From a virus, in IMG/VR virus record IMGVR_UViG_3300048999_000035, positions 1 through 22,452 of that record: 22,452 nt of DNA; one strand, written 5' to 3'. Both the position numbers and the translations under genes were made by a program. Under the pieces are notes generated by a model. That model ran no database searches, had not been told where the DNA came from, and saw nothing but the letters and a program-made list of their open reading frames with translations. Within the stretch, counting starts at the first letter, position 1. Every line of letters begins with the position of its first letter. This document shows, piece after piece, positions 13,964-22,300 of the stretch.

Positions 13964-13992
13964 ACCCCCGCAGCCCGTCGGCGCGGGGGTTT
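13964..13992 (+). terminator. intrinsic terminator-like hairpin before tail tube gene
   Basis: ACCCCCGC (13964-13971) pairs with GCGGGGGT (13983-13990) around an 11-base loop, followed by TTCGTCTT. A 10-bp direct repeat GTTTCGTCTT brackets it (13953-13962 and 13989-13998). The tail tube gene starts 25 bases later, so read-through, processing or partial termination must apply. Confidence 0.6.
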
Positions 13993-14016
13993 CGTCTTGA
14001 AAGAAGGGTCTCCGCG

Positions 14017-14610
14017 ATGCCCACCTTCGTTCCCCAGTACAACCCCAGCAAGGTCCTCACGGGCCTGGCGGCGGTGTACCTGCAGCCTTACGTCCCGGGC
14101 ACGCCTCCTGCGTTGCCGGCCGACACGGTGGCCCTGGGCGCCGCGTGGACCACCCCGTGGGTTCCGGTTGGTGCTTCAGCGAATGGCGCCAGCCTGGACT
14201 TTCAGCGTGCGACGGACACCATCGAGGTCGAGGAGCAGATGACCCCGGTGGACTACCGCACCAAGAGCCTGACGATGACCGTCAACATCGAGTTGGCCGA
14301 GGACGACCTGCAGACGATGCAGTGGGCTTTCGGTGGCGGCACGATCACCACCACGGCCGCGTCCACCGGGGTTGCTGGCACGTCCACGCTGGTGATCGCC
14401 GACGAGATGTCCACGTTCGGTCTGGGTATGGAGGCGCAGAACTCGAACGGGTTCTGGCGGCGTGTGCTGATCCCGCAGGTGAAGTCGGTGGCGCAGATCA
14501 AGACGGCGTACCGGCGCAGCAACGCTCCGCGTACTTACTCGGTGAGCTTCGAGTCGATTGTTCAGCCGTCCCAGATCACGATCAAGACGATGGACGCGGC
14601 CGCGCTGTGA
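14017..14610 (+). CDS. major tail tube protein (197 aa)
   Basis: A beta-rich protein with the tail tube pattern: VGASANGASLDFQRATDTIE, VEEQMTPVDYRTKSLTMTVN and IELAEDDLQTMQWAFGGGTI, the QxxPVDxxxTxxxxxVxxxLaE type signature typical of actinophage tail tubes, then a C-terminal RTYSVSFESIVQP strand. ATG 14017 follows GAAGGG. Its position between terminator and chaperone genes, and a leading hairpin, fit a highly expressed structural gene. Hexamers of this protein stack around the tape measure. Confidence 0.85.
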   Translation: MPTFVPQYNPSKVLTGLAAVYLQPYVPGTPPALPADTVALGAAWTTPWVPVGASANGASLDFQRATDTIEVEEQMTPVDYRTKSLTMTVNIELAEDDLQTMQWAFGGGTITTTAASTGVAGTSTLVIADEMSTFGLGMEAQNSNGFWRRVLIPQVKSVAQIKTAYRRSNAPRTYSVSFESIVQPSQITIKTMDAAAL

Positions 14611-14636
14611 TCTTGGACCGCTGAAGGGATACGCAC

Positions 14637-15020
14637 ATGGCCGGATTCGACCTCTCCAAGCATGTCCAGTCCCTCGACTGGGACTTCGGTGGCGGCGTCA
14701 AGGGCACCACCCCGGAGCCGTCCACGAAGGCCGTCAACCGCTTCAACCAGCGGTTGCGGGACAACCTCGCCCACATCGGCAAGCCGGTGGAGGACCGTTC
14801 TGACACCGACGAGTTGATGCGGGTAATGGGGTCCCTCACGGAGGACGAGCACAACGCGATCCATGAGGAGGCGTTCGACGCTGTCCTCGAACTGTGCGAC
14901 GGGTCGCCGAGCCGTGAGCAGCTCGCCGGGTTGGGTCACCGCGGGTTCCAGGCGTTCCTGGGGTGGATCAGCTCCGAGGTGAACAACCCGGAAGGCTTGA
15001 GGCCCGCTACGAGCAGTTAG
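14637..15020 (+). CDS. tail assembly chaperone, short form (127 aa)
   Basis: The gpG-like product. It is a small acidic helical protein (DELMRVMGSLTEDEHNAIHE, EEAFDAVLELCDGSPS) in the conserved place between tube and tape measure. These proteins bind the tape measure before tube polymerisation and are absent from virions. The ATG follows GAAGGG. A second reading frame, offset by -1, is open from 14918 across this gene's end, allowing a longer fused product of about 197 aa. Confidence 0.8.
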   Translation: MAGFDLSKHVQSLDWDFGGGVKGTTPEPSTKAVNRFNQRLRDNLAHIGKPVEDRSDTDELMRVMGSLTEDEHNAIHEEAFDAVLELCDGSPSREQLAGLGHRGFQAFLGWISSEVNNPEGLRPATSS

Positions 15021-15229
15021 CGGGCACTGAGGCGCAGCGGCGCACCTACTACATGGTGCGCCGGCATTTGGGGTTCTCGGTCGGCGAGTGGGACGCGTTG
15101 CCGTGGTGGCAGCAGCGCCTTTATGTGGAGGAGTTGGACCGCGAGTTGGCTGGGGATGACGCGCCGCAGGCTGACAACGGGCTCGCGTCGAACGACGACC
15201 TGTCCGCCTTGGGTTTCAACGTGCAGTGA
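14963..15229 (+). CDS. tail assembly chaperone, frameshift extension
   Basis: The gpT-like part, read in the -1 frame relative to the short chaperone, so that the fused product runs from 14637 to 15229. It contains RLEARYEQLAGTEAQRRTYY, MVRRHLGFSVGEWDALPWW and QQRLYVEELDREL, a pattern I associate with the second chaperone frame of actinophages. The GTG at 14963 has no ribosome site, so independent initiation is unlikely. If the shift occurs at GAA (14991-14993), the fusion has 119 residues from the first frame and 78 from this one. The fused form should be the minor product and recruit tube subunits to the tape measure. Confidence 0.75.
   Translation: MDQLRGEQPGRLEARYEQLAGTEAQRRTYYMVRRHLGFSVGEWDALPWWQQRLYVEELDRELAGDDAPQADNGLASNDDLSALGFNVQ
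14987..14993 (+). other. candidate -1 frameshift site CCCGGAA
   Basis: Within the stretch open in both frames (14918-15020), no ideal X-XXY-YYZ heptamer is present. CCCGGAA, read C-CCG-GAA in the starting frame, is the nearest: the P-site tRNA could re-pair on CCC, the A-site pairing is poor. GGGGTGG (14960-14966) is the other option. GC-rich sequence downstream may fold but no obvious pseudoknot was worked out. Confidence 0.35.
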
Positions 15230-15245
15230 GGGGCGGTGAGGTCGG

Positions 15246-18200
15246 GTGAGCTTCGACGCGGGCTCGATTGAGTCGACCCTCACGTTGGACAGGACTCCTT
15301 TCCAGCGCGGCTTGGACCAGGCTCGAGCGGATGCCGACCGGTTCTCCCGGGACCCGATCTCGGCTCGCATCGACGTGGCCACCGGCGAAGCCAACTCGAA
15401 GCTAGCCCAGTGGCGGTCCGCCCAGAACTCCGGCGTGATCACGACCCGCGTGGGTGTGACCACCACTGACGCGGACGCCCGGCTGGTGGGGTGGCGACGC
15501 GAGCAGGAAGCCAACGCCGCGACTGTCCAGGTCAAGGCTGACCCGGACCTAGCGTCCGCGGCCCGCGCTGGGGAGGAGGTTGGGCGCACCTCGTCCGCAG
15601 CGGCGAACGAAGCCACACGGCGGGGCATGTCCGGGCACGGGCCGCTGATCGCAGCCGCGATCGTGTCCGCTGCCCCGTTCGTCGGTGCCGCCGTTGAAGC
15701 CACCGTCGGGGCAGGGTTCATCGCCGCCGCTGCGGTGGCGGAGCGCGGCAACGAGCAGGTGCGGGCCAGCTTCGTGAACTTGGGCCACGACGTGGCCAAC
15801 ACGATGCGCAACGCCTCCGACCAGGTGGTGCCCTATCTCGCGCAGGCGGGCCGCGCCCTGGATGCGGAGTTTCAGGCGTTGGGGCCGTCGATCTCGGCGG
15901 CAATGTCCACCGCCGGGCCCGCGGTTGCGGTGTTGACGGCTGGGATCACGCAGATGGCGTCGAACGCCATGCCCGGACTGTTGGCGTCGATGCAGAACAT
16001 CATGCCGGTGATGACCGGCGCGGCGAACGCCATGTCCACGTTGGGTGCGGCTGGCGGGCAGTCCCTGACGACGCTGTCGCAACACTCAACCGCGTTCGGG
16101 ACTGATCTGCAGTCACTGGGGTCGATCGCCGGCTCCGTGCTCGGCGCGGTCACCTCCCTCACAGCGAACCTCGGCGAGGTGTGGGCTTCGTCCGCTGGCA
16201 CCGCCGACCAAGCCATCGCCGGACTCGCCTCCGTCGTGGGGCAACTCGCGGCTGGGGCGCTCCCCGTGCTGACCGCGGGTCTCCACGTGGCCGCAGACGT
16301 GCTCAACGGACTCACCACGATCATCGGGCCGTTCGCGCCGCTACTCGGCGCCGTGGCCACGGCAGCCGCCGCGATGTGGGCCGCGATGAAGGTCGGCACC
16401 GCCGTCACCGCCGGTGTGCAGGCCCTCGCGACCGGGATCAACCTGCTCGGCGCGAACATGGTCACCGGGTCCGCCCGCGCAGCCGGGATGATCGCCACCC
16501 TCCAGGGTGTGACCGTGGAGTCTTCGGCCGCTGCTGTGGCCGTGGAGGCGGCTGGGATCTCGGCGGGGTCTGCGGCGGTCGGGTTCGGCGCGCTGGTCGC
16601 CGCCAGTGGCCCCATCCTCGCCCTGCTCGGTCTCGCCGCCGCGGCGGTCGGCTTGTTCGCCACCCACACCGACGACGCGTCGAAGTCGACCGACCAGTTG
16701 ACGCAGGACGCGGCGCTCCTAGCGGCGAACGTGGGCACGGTCGGGGCGAACATGCTGCAGTCCGCCCAGTATCAGCAGTCGGCCGCTGACACGGCGCAGA
16801 TGCTCGGCTTGTCGCTGGCGGACGTGACTCAGGGCTACCAGGACATCATCAACTCTGGGTCGGTGGCGTCGATTTCGGTGCAGGCTGTGGCTGAGGCGAT
16901 GGCTAAGGCGTCTTTGGCGGTGCACCAGGCGCAGCAGGCGATCACGGATCACTTCACTCAGGTCGACCAGTCGGTGGCGCAGGCGCAGCGGTCGGTGGTG
17001 GACGCGCAGCACTCGTACGAGCAGGCGGTGCGCGGTATCGCCGACGCCCAGCACAGTGAGGCGCAGGCCGCCCAGCAGGTCATTCAGGCCGAGCAGGGTG
17101 TGGCGCAGGCCCAGCATGGGGTGGCGCAGGTGCAGCAGCAGTTGCAGGACGCCTACCAGGGCGTCACGAGCGCCGAGTTGGCGTACGCCAGGTCTCAGCG
17201 GCAGGAGTACGACGCGCAGGTTGCGTTGAACACGGCCCGGGAACAGGCGATCCGGGACTTGCGGGACCTCCATTTGCAGTTGGAGGACCAGGCCACCAGC
17301 GAGTATTCGTCCCACGTGCAACTGTTCGACGCCCAGCAGCAGGCCGCCGCGCTGGGTGTGGACTCGGGTAACGCTCGCGCGATTGCCTCGCAAACCGTGA
17401 CGGCAGCCAACGAGAATCAGGTCAAGGCCGCTATCGCGTTGTTGCAGGCCGAGAACTCTCTGAACGACACGATGGCTCGCGGCGCTGACCTGCGTGAGCA
17501 GGTAGCGACTGCGGACCGCGCCGGGGTTGAGGGCTCCACGGTGGTGTTGAACGCCCAGCGCGCTTTGCAGTCTGCGCAGGACCAGGTCACCTCGTCGGCG
17601 CAGGCTCTGGAGAGGGCGCACCGGCAGGTCACGGACGCCGAATACGCCCTGCAGAACGCGCAGCAGAACCTGGTGCGGGCCCAGCAGGCGGTGGAGCAGG
17701 CGTCGTATGCGGAGCAGCGCGCCCACCAAGCTGTGACGGACGCCCAGTATCAGCAGCAGCACGCCGCGCTGGGCCTGCAGAACGCGAACCAGCAGTTGAC
17801 TATGGCGACTGATGCGGCGTCCCGGTCGATGGACATCAACACGCGGGCCGGCCAACAGAACCTGAGCCAGTTCTACGCGTTGATGGACGCCATCAACAAG
17901 GACGGGATGCCCACGCAGGTCCAGTGGCGGGAGAAGATCGACGACGTTGCCGCCGCGTTCGGCTGGTCGCGGGACCAGGCGGCCGAGTTCCTGAAGAAGA
18001 CCGGGGAGATCCCGAAGAACTTCGACTACACCGTGACGGCCGTGGCGCAAGTCAACCTTCAGTCGTACGAGGCGTTGGTGAACTCCCTGCCGTGGCGCGG
18101 TGGAACCCCGGTCAACATCACCAGCCTTGGCCAACTGATGGGTCTGGGGCACGCTGAGGGCGGCTACATCTCCGGTCCTGGCGGGCCGACGTCGGACATG

Positions 18201-19088
18201 GTCCCGGCGATGCTGTCCAACGGCGAGTACGTGGTGAAGGCGTCCGCGGTGGCTCAGCACCGCCCGGTCCTGGAGGCCATCAACGAGGGCCGCTACGCGG
18301 AGGGCGGCCCGGCTATCCCCGTGAAGCGGTTCGCGGGCGGTGGGGACGTGGTCGCGGCGCAGACTGCGCTCGGGTTGGCTGGCGCGACGTACCAGGCGAA
18401 TGCGTACGCGTTGGACATCATGTCCCCGTACGGGTTCAAAGCCCCGCCGTTGCTGCCGAAGTACGTTCCGCCGCCGGAAGGGTTCTTCGGGTTTGGTGGT
18501 GGCGGTGGCCCGGCCCCGCCGGGACAGATTTCGGATTGGATCGCGCAAGCGCTGTCGATCCTCGGGTTCCCGCAGTATTTCGCGGCCGGCATCTTCCACC
18601 AGATCATGACCGAGTCGGGCGGTAACCCCGGGATTATCCAGCAGATCCACGACATCAACAGCGGCGGCAACGAAGCCCGGGGCATCATGCAGGTGATCCC
18701 GCCGACGTTCGCCGCGTACGCCCTCCCCGGCCACGAGAACATCTTCAACGCCGTCGACAACATCATCGCCGGCAGCCGGTACGCGATGAACCGCTACGGG
18801 CCTGGTTGGTTCAACGACGGGCCGTGGCACAACCACGGCTACGACAACGGCGGACCGCTCATGCCGGGCTACACGGTGGCCTACAACGGCACCGGGAAAC
18901 CGGAGAACATCCGCACCGGCGAGCAGGAAGACGCGCTCGTGGCCCGCCTGGACCGCATCGAACAACGCCTCGCCGCCGGTTCCGGGGTGACTGTTCAGCA
19001 GTCCTTCGTGGGCCACCAGTGGTCCGCTGAGGAAGCCATGGCCGCGTCGTCCCGGCACATGACAGCGGCGTTGAGGGAGTTGGCATGA
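15246..19088 (+). CDS. tape measure protein with lytic transglycosylase-like domain (1280 aa)
   Basis: Sets tail length and is ejected with DNA. N terminus: SIESTLTLDRTPFQRGLDQA, the usual tape-measure opening. Hydrophobic, Ala-rich segments at about 128-165, 361-394 and 442-471 may insert in the host membrane. About 551-852 is a long coiled coil built from repeated A-Q-x-x-V units (AQRSVVDAQHSYEQAVRGIA and many more). About 970-1018 carries the common GGYISGPGGPTSD and LSNGEYVVKA motifs. About 1093-1185 is an SLT/lysozyme-like domain: candidate catalytic Glu1123 in QIMTESGGN, then ARGIMQVIPPTFAAY and NIIAGSRYAMNRYG. GTG 15246 follows GAGG. The length suggests a tail of roughly 190 nm by the usual 0.15 nm per residue rule. 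Confidence 0.93.
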   Translation: MSFDAGSIESTLTLDRTPFQRGLDQARADADRFSRDPISARIDVATGEANSKLAQWRSAQNSGVITTRVGVTTTDADARLVGWRREQEANAATVQVKADPDLASAARAGEEVGRTSSAAANEATRRGMSGHGPLIAAAIVSAAPFVGAAVEATVGAGFIAAAAVAERGNEQVRASFVNLGHDVANTMRNASDQVVPYLAQAGRALDAEFQALGPSISAAMSTAGPAVAVLTAGITQMASNAMPGLLASMQNIMPVMTGAANAMSTLGAAGGQSLTTLSQHSTAFGTDLQSLGSIAGSVLGAVTSLTANLGEVWASSAGTADQAIAGLASVVGQLAAGALPVLTAGLHVAADVLNGLTTIIGPFAPLLGAVATAAAAMWAAMKVGTAVTAGVQALATGINLLGANMVTGSARAAGMIATLQGVTVESSAAAVAVEAAGISAGSAAVGFGALVAASGPILALLGLAAAAVGLFATHTDDASKSTDQLTQDAALLAANVGTVGANMLQSAQYQQSAADTAQMLGLSLADVTQGYQDIINSGSVASISVQAVAEAMAKASLAVHQAQQAITDHFTQVDQSVAQAQRSVVDAQHSYEQAVRGIADAQHSEAQAAQQVIQAEQGVAQAQHGVAQVQQQLQDAYQGVTSAELAYARSQRQEYDAQVALNTAREQAIRDLRDLHLQLEDQATSEYSSHVQLFDAQQQAAALGVDSGNARAIASQTVTAANENQVKAAIALLQAENSLNDTMARGADLREQVATADRAGVEGSTVVLNAQRALQSAQDQVTSSAQALERAHRQVTDAEYALQNAQQNLVRAQQAVEQASYAEQRAHQAVTDAQYQQQHAALGLQNANQQLTMATDAASRSMDINTRAGQQNLSQFYALMDAINKDGMPTQVQWREKIDDVAAAFGWSRDQAAEFLKKTGEIPKNFDYTVTAVAQVNLQSYEALVNSLPWRGGTPVNITSLGQLMGLGHAEGGYISGPGGPTSDMVPAMLSNGEYVVKASAVAQHRPVLEAINEGRYAEGGPAIPVKRFAGGGDVVAAQTALGLAGATYQANAYALDIMSPYGFKAPPLLPKYVPPPEGFFGFGGGGGPAPPGQISDWIAQALSILGFPQYFAAGIFHQIMTESGGNPGIIQQIHDINSGGNEARGIMQVIPPTFAAYALPGHENIFNAVDNIIAGSRYAMNRYGPGWFNDGPWHNHGYDNGGPLMPGYTVAYNGTGKPENIRTGEQEDALVARLDRIEQRLAAGSGVTVQQSFVGHQWSAEEAMAASSRHMTAALRELA

Positions 19089-19975
19089 CCACGACGGTGA
19101 CCCTCGCGAACTCGTTCACGCTCGGGCAGCCGTTCGTGGACGACGCGGGGGTCGCTTGGTGGCATCGCGGTGTGACCGGGTGGCGTGACGGTGTCCCGAT
19201 GAAGGCCAACTGGACCGACCGCCCCGCCGGGCCGGGTGTGTACGACACACCGGTGTTCCCGGGTGCCCGGGTGGTGGTGTTGACCGGGACCGCGATGTGC
19301 CCGGACCACCAGACCAGGTTGCGGGCGATGCGCCGGTTGCAGGCGGTCGGCGCGAACGGGTCGCTGCTGTCGCTGAGGGTCGCCGACGAGCTGGGCGAGT
19401 TGGAGGCGATGGCTCGGCGCACGGACAAACCAACGATGACTATGGCTGGGGCTGCGTCTTTCGACTACACGATGCAGTTCACCGCGCCGTCTCCGCGCTT
19501 GTTGGACGTGACGACACAGATGGTGTCGACGCAGATGGCGCAGAGTGGCGCGGGCGGGGTGCAGTGGAACGGCCCGGCCGGTGCGACGGGTGCGCAGTGG
19601 AACGGACCGTCCCCGGGCAGCACTGGTTTGCAGTGGGGCCAGCCGACCGCGAATGGCATCGTCACTCTCGACAACACGGAGGGCACGGACGACGCCGACG
19701 TCATCTTGACGTTCACGGGCCCGGCTCAGACCCCATCTGTCGCCGCGGGCGGGGGTTGGATCGTCTACAACGGTGCGCTCGCCGCCAGTGACGTCTTGGT
19801 CATCAACACGGGTTCCGGCTCTGTACTGCTGAACGGGGTGAACCGTCGGCCGCTGCTCACTAGGGCTGATTGGTTCACGATCCCGCCCGGGGGGACTCTC
19901 GACGTCCGTTTTGTCTGCGACGTCCAGAACTCGACCGCATCCATGACCGCCTCTTGGCGCGTCTCGTACCTGTGA
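19085..19975 (+). CDS. distal tail protein, Dit-like (296 aa)
   Basis: The first gene after the tape measure, coupled to it by ATGA. The N-terminal half fits the Dit ring domain (WHRGVTGWRDGVPM, GARVVVLTGTAMCPDHQTRL, RAMRRLQAVGANGSLLSLRV). About 158-188 holds a linker with three QW repeats (VQWNGP, AQWNGP, LQWGQP). The C-terminal half (190-296) is a beta sandwich-like domain ending MTASWRVSYL. Dit forms the hub joining the tube to the tip proteins. The call comes from position and layout; sequence identity in this family is low. Confidence 0.75.
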   Translation: MTTTVTLANSFTLGQPFVDDAGVAWWHRGVTGWRDGVPMKANWTDRPAGPGVYDTPVFPGARVVVLTGTAMCPDHQTRLRAMRRLQAVGANGSLLSLRVADELGELEAMARRTDKPTMTMAGAASFDYTMQFTAPSPRLLDVTTQMVSTQMAQSGAGGVQWNGPAGATGAQWNGPSPGSTGLQWGQPTANGIVTLDNTEGTDDADVILTFTGPAQTPSVAAGGGWIVYNGALAASDVLVINTGSGSVLLNGVNRRPLLTRADWFTIPPGGTLDVRFVCDVQNSTASMTASWRVSYL

Positions 19976-19982
19976 GGGGCAC

Positions 19983-21095
19983 ATGGCTGTCGCGTTGACC
20001 GACGCTCTACCGCTGACATCGGCGGATGGCTCCACGGGCCGCAACAACGGCCGGGACTTCCGCAAGGGGATGTTGGCGAGTCTCTTGCTGCCGGACGTGA
20101 AGTCCGCGAACCCGGCCGCTGTCCGCAACGGCGTGCTGCCGCACAACTGGGACTCCGCGGGCTGCACGTCGATGCGGGTCACCACGTCGGCCACCGCGGG
20201 CGCGGTGGATGTGCTGGCCGGGCCGTACGTGTGCGAAAGGTCAGGTCAGGGCCCGTACATCGGGTGGGGCGAAACCACAGTGACTGTGGCGTTGCCGACG
20301 TCGAACACCACGAACCCGCGCTACGACACCGTGTACGCGTGGGTGGGGGACCAGGCGTCGGTGCCGGCGGATTCGCAGCACGGCCCGGTGGTGGACTACG
20401 TGTCGGGCTCTGCGTCCGCGACCCCAACGGCGGTCGCTGACACGTCGATGCCGGATGGTGCGGTGCGCCTGGCGGATGTGCTCAGGCCGGCGAACTCCAC
20501 GACGGTCACCGCGGGGAACATCACCGACAAGCGCAAAAGCACAGCGCTCACCGGCGCTGTCCGGTACATGCTGCCTGGTGACGCCTTGTCGGACCCTGGA
20601 CGCATCGACGGCGAACTGCGGGTGCGGAAGGCGACCGCCCCGTTCCCGCAGTTGGTGGACTGGTGGGACGCGTCGCAGTCGGTGTGGCGGGGCACGCAGG
20701 GCGCCACATTCACTCAGACCTACCCGGGCACCCCGGACAGCAACAGCAACGTGTCAGCGACGATCAGCGGTGCCGGCAACACGCTAATCACGTTGAGCAT
20801 CCCGGACCCGGGCTTCCCGTTCAGGCTGCTCGCCAGCACCCTGTTCAAGGTCACGTCTATCGTTTCCCCAACGACGATCAACTATTACGTGAACGTCAAC
20901 AACAACCAGTTCGCCGGTGCGATCGGAACAACCGGCTCGGGTGGCGACAACAAATGCTTCATCGTCCCCATCGGCAGCACCGTTTTCACCGGCGCAGCCA
21001 CAGTGCGGCTGAAGGTCGACGTCCTCGGCGGCGGAAACATCACCTGGGCGGCTGACGTGCGTAACCCGCTCACCGTCCAACTCGTCCCGGCGTGA
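19983..21095 (+). CDS. minor tail protein, possible receptor-binding or tip protein (370 aa)
   Basis: Two parts. Residues 1-195 resemble actinophage baseplate-like minor tail proteins (TNPRYDTVYAWVGDQ, PDGAVRLADVLRPANSTTVT, ITDKR). Residues about 225-370 are Thr/Ser/Asn/Gly-rich beta sequence (YPGTPDSNSNVSATISGAGN, NYYVNVNNNQFAGAIGTTGS, ITWAADVRNPLTVQLVPA), like a jelly-roll or carbohydrate-binding head. The second part may bind the host surface; this is inference. ATG 19983 follows GAGGGG; the stop overlaps the next ATG (TGATG). Confidence 0.7.
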   Translation: MAVALTDALPLTSADGSTGRNNGRDFRKGMLASLLLPDVKSANPAAVRNGVLPHNWDSAGCTSMRVTTSATAGAVDVLAGPYVCERSGQGPYIGWGETTVTVALPTSNTTNPRYDTVYAWVGDQASVPADSQHGPVVDYVSGSASATPTAVADTSMPDGAVRLADVLRPANSTTVTAGNITDKRKSTALTGAVRYMLPGDALSDPGRIDGELRVRKATAPFPQLVDWWDASQSVWRGTQGATFTQTYPGTPDSNSNVSATISGAGNTLITLSIPDPGFPFRLLASTLFKVTSIVSPTTINYYVNVNNNQFAGAIGTTGSGGDNKCFIVPIGSTVFTGAATVRLKVDVLGGGNITWAADVRNPLTVQLVPA

Positions 21096-22300
21096 TGGAC
21101 AGGAACGGATGGCGACTGCTCGTCGCGCACACCATCACCGGGCAGGTAGTGGACGAACTGCCGTTGGTGAACGTCCCCACGTGGGCCAGGGAGTTGAACA
21201 CCGCCGGACAGTTGGACTCGGTGAAGATCAGCCTGTATCCGCAACTGGCGGACGACACCCGGCAACGGCTCAACGAGCCGTACCGTTGGACGTTGGCGCT
21301 CGTCCGGGACGGGTGGATTGCGCAGGCCGGGCCGTACTACATGGCAGCCCCGGACGAAGAGTCCCGGACGGCGTCCCTGTCGGCCATGCCGATGTGGGAG
21401 TTCCTCTCCAGGAAACGCCTCGCCGAGTACGCCGGCAAGGAGATCACCGCCGCGGACGCGGACATCGTGTTCAAGCCCGACTCTGCGGACCCGGCGAACC
21501 AGAACCTCACGTTGCACTCGGTGGCCCGCCGCATGGTGGAGATCTCCACTACCGGCTCCGACCAGCTCGCTCTGCCGATCGCGCTGCCCGACCCGGTCGC
21601 TGGCACGGCGGAGTACACGGTGGCGGCAGCCGACCTCAAGTACATCGGGGACGTGCTGACGGAGCTGACAGGACTCGACGGCGGACCTGAGATCGAGTTC
21701 AGCCCCGAGTTCGGCGACTCAACCCAGTCCTACATCCGGTGGCGGATGCGGATAGGGAACACCAGGCTGTACCAGGCTGGGGATCCGCACGCGTGGGACT
21801 ACGGCAAGGCCGCGCAGTCGTTCACGGTGAGCGTCGACGGGACGGACCAGACGTTCTACGTGTTCGCCAAGGGTCAAGACGCCAGGGGTGGGAGCGGATC
21901 GGGCGCCCTGACGTGGGCGTTCACGAACATCACCAGTCACTTCGGGTCTGACTATGCCCTCATGGGCTGGCCATTCCTCTGGACCGCAGACACCACCCAC
22001 CTGTCCGTCACGGACACGGCGGCGATGCAAGCCGTCGCCAACCAAGACGTCATCACCCACCAGTACCCGGTGCAGACAGCCTCGGTGGTTGTCCGCCTGG
22101 ACGGCTTGGACCAGCAGGACCGGCCCACCGGGTCGCCCCGCGTCGAGGACGTGTCAGTCGGGGACCTGGGCATGGTGCAGGTCCGTGACCATTCGTGGCT
22201 GCCGGACGGCCAGTACGGGGTTCGCGTGCTCAGGATGGAGAACGGCCCGGATCCGTTCTCGGCGCGGCTCACCTTGCAAGTGCTGGGGGTGACGTCGTGA
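21095..22300 (+). CDS. minor tail protein, Gp37-like (401 aa)
   Basis: Matches the pattern of ReqiPepy6 Gp37-like, tail-hub (gp27/gp44-like) proteins of actinophages: a start with WRLLVAHTITGQVVDELPLV, the PTWARELNTAGQLDSVKISL segment, a middle WEFLSRKRLAEYAGKE, DVLTELTGLDGGPEIEFSPE near 190-210, YGKAAQSFTVSVDG, and a C-terminal VSVGDLGMVQVRDH beta domain. It would form part of the tail tip below Dit. ATG 21095 is coupled to the upstream stop; a GTG at 21092 is possible. Its TGA overlaps the next GTG (GTGA). Confidence 0.8.
   Translation: MDRNGWRLLVAHTITGQVVDELPLVNVPTWARELNTAGQLDSVKISLYPQLADDTRQRLNEPYRWTLALVRDGWIAQAGPYYMAAPDEESRTASLSAMPMWEFLSRKRLAEYAGKEITAADADIVFKPDSADPANQNLTLHSVARRMVEISTTGSDQLALPIALPDPVAGTAEYTVAAADLKYIGDVLTELTGLDGGPEIEFSPEFGDSTQSYIRWRMRIGNTRLYQAGDPHAWDYGKAAQSFTVSVDGTDQTFYVFAKGQDARGGSGSGALTWAFTNITSHFGSDYALMGWPFLWTADTTHLSVTDTAAMQAVANQDVITHQYPVQTASVVVRLDGLDQQDRPTGSPRVEDVSVGDLGMVQVRDHSWLPDGQYGVRVLRMENGPDPFSARLTLQVLGVTS

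Noticed and set aside
18524-18800. A separate endolysin gene
   Set aside because: The transglycosylase-like sequence is in frame within the tape measure with no internal start or stop; it is a domain of that protein.
16719-19058. A 779-codon open frame on the minus strand
   Set aside because: It is the mirror of the tape measure coiled-coil region; its Leu/Arg/Val/His-rich composition is that of an antisense shadow, and there is no ribosome site or partner gene.
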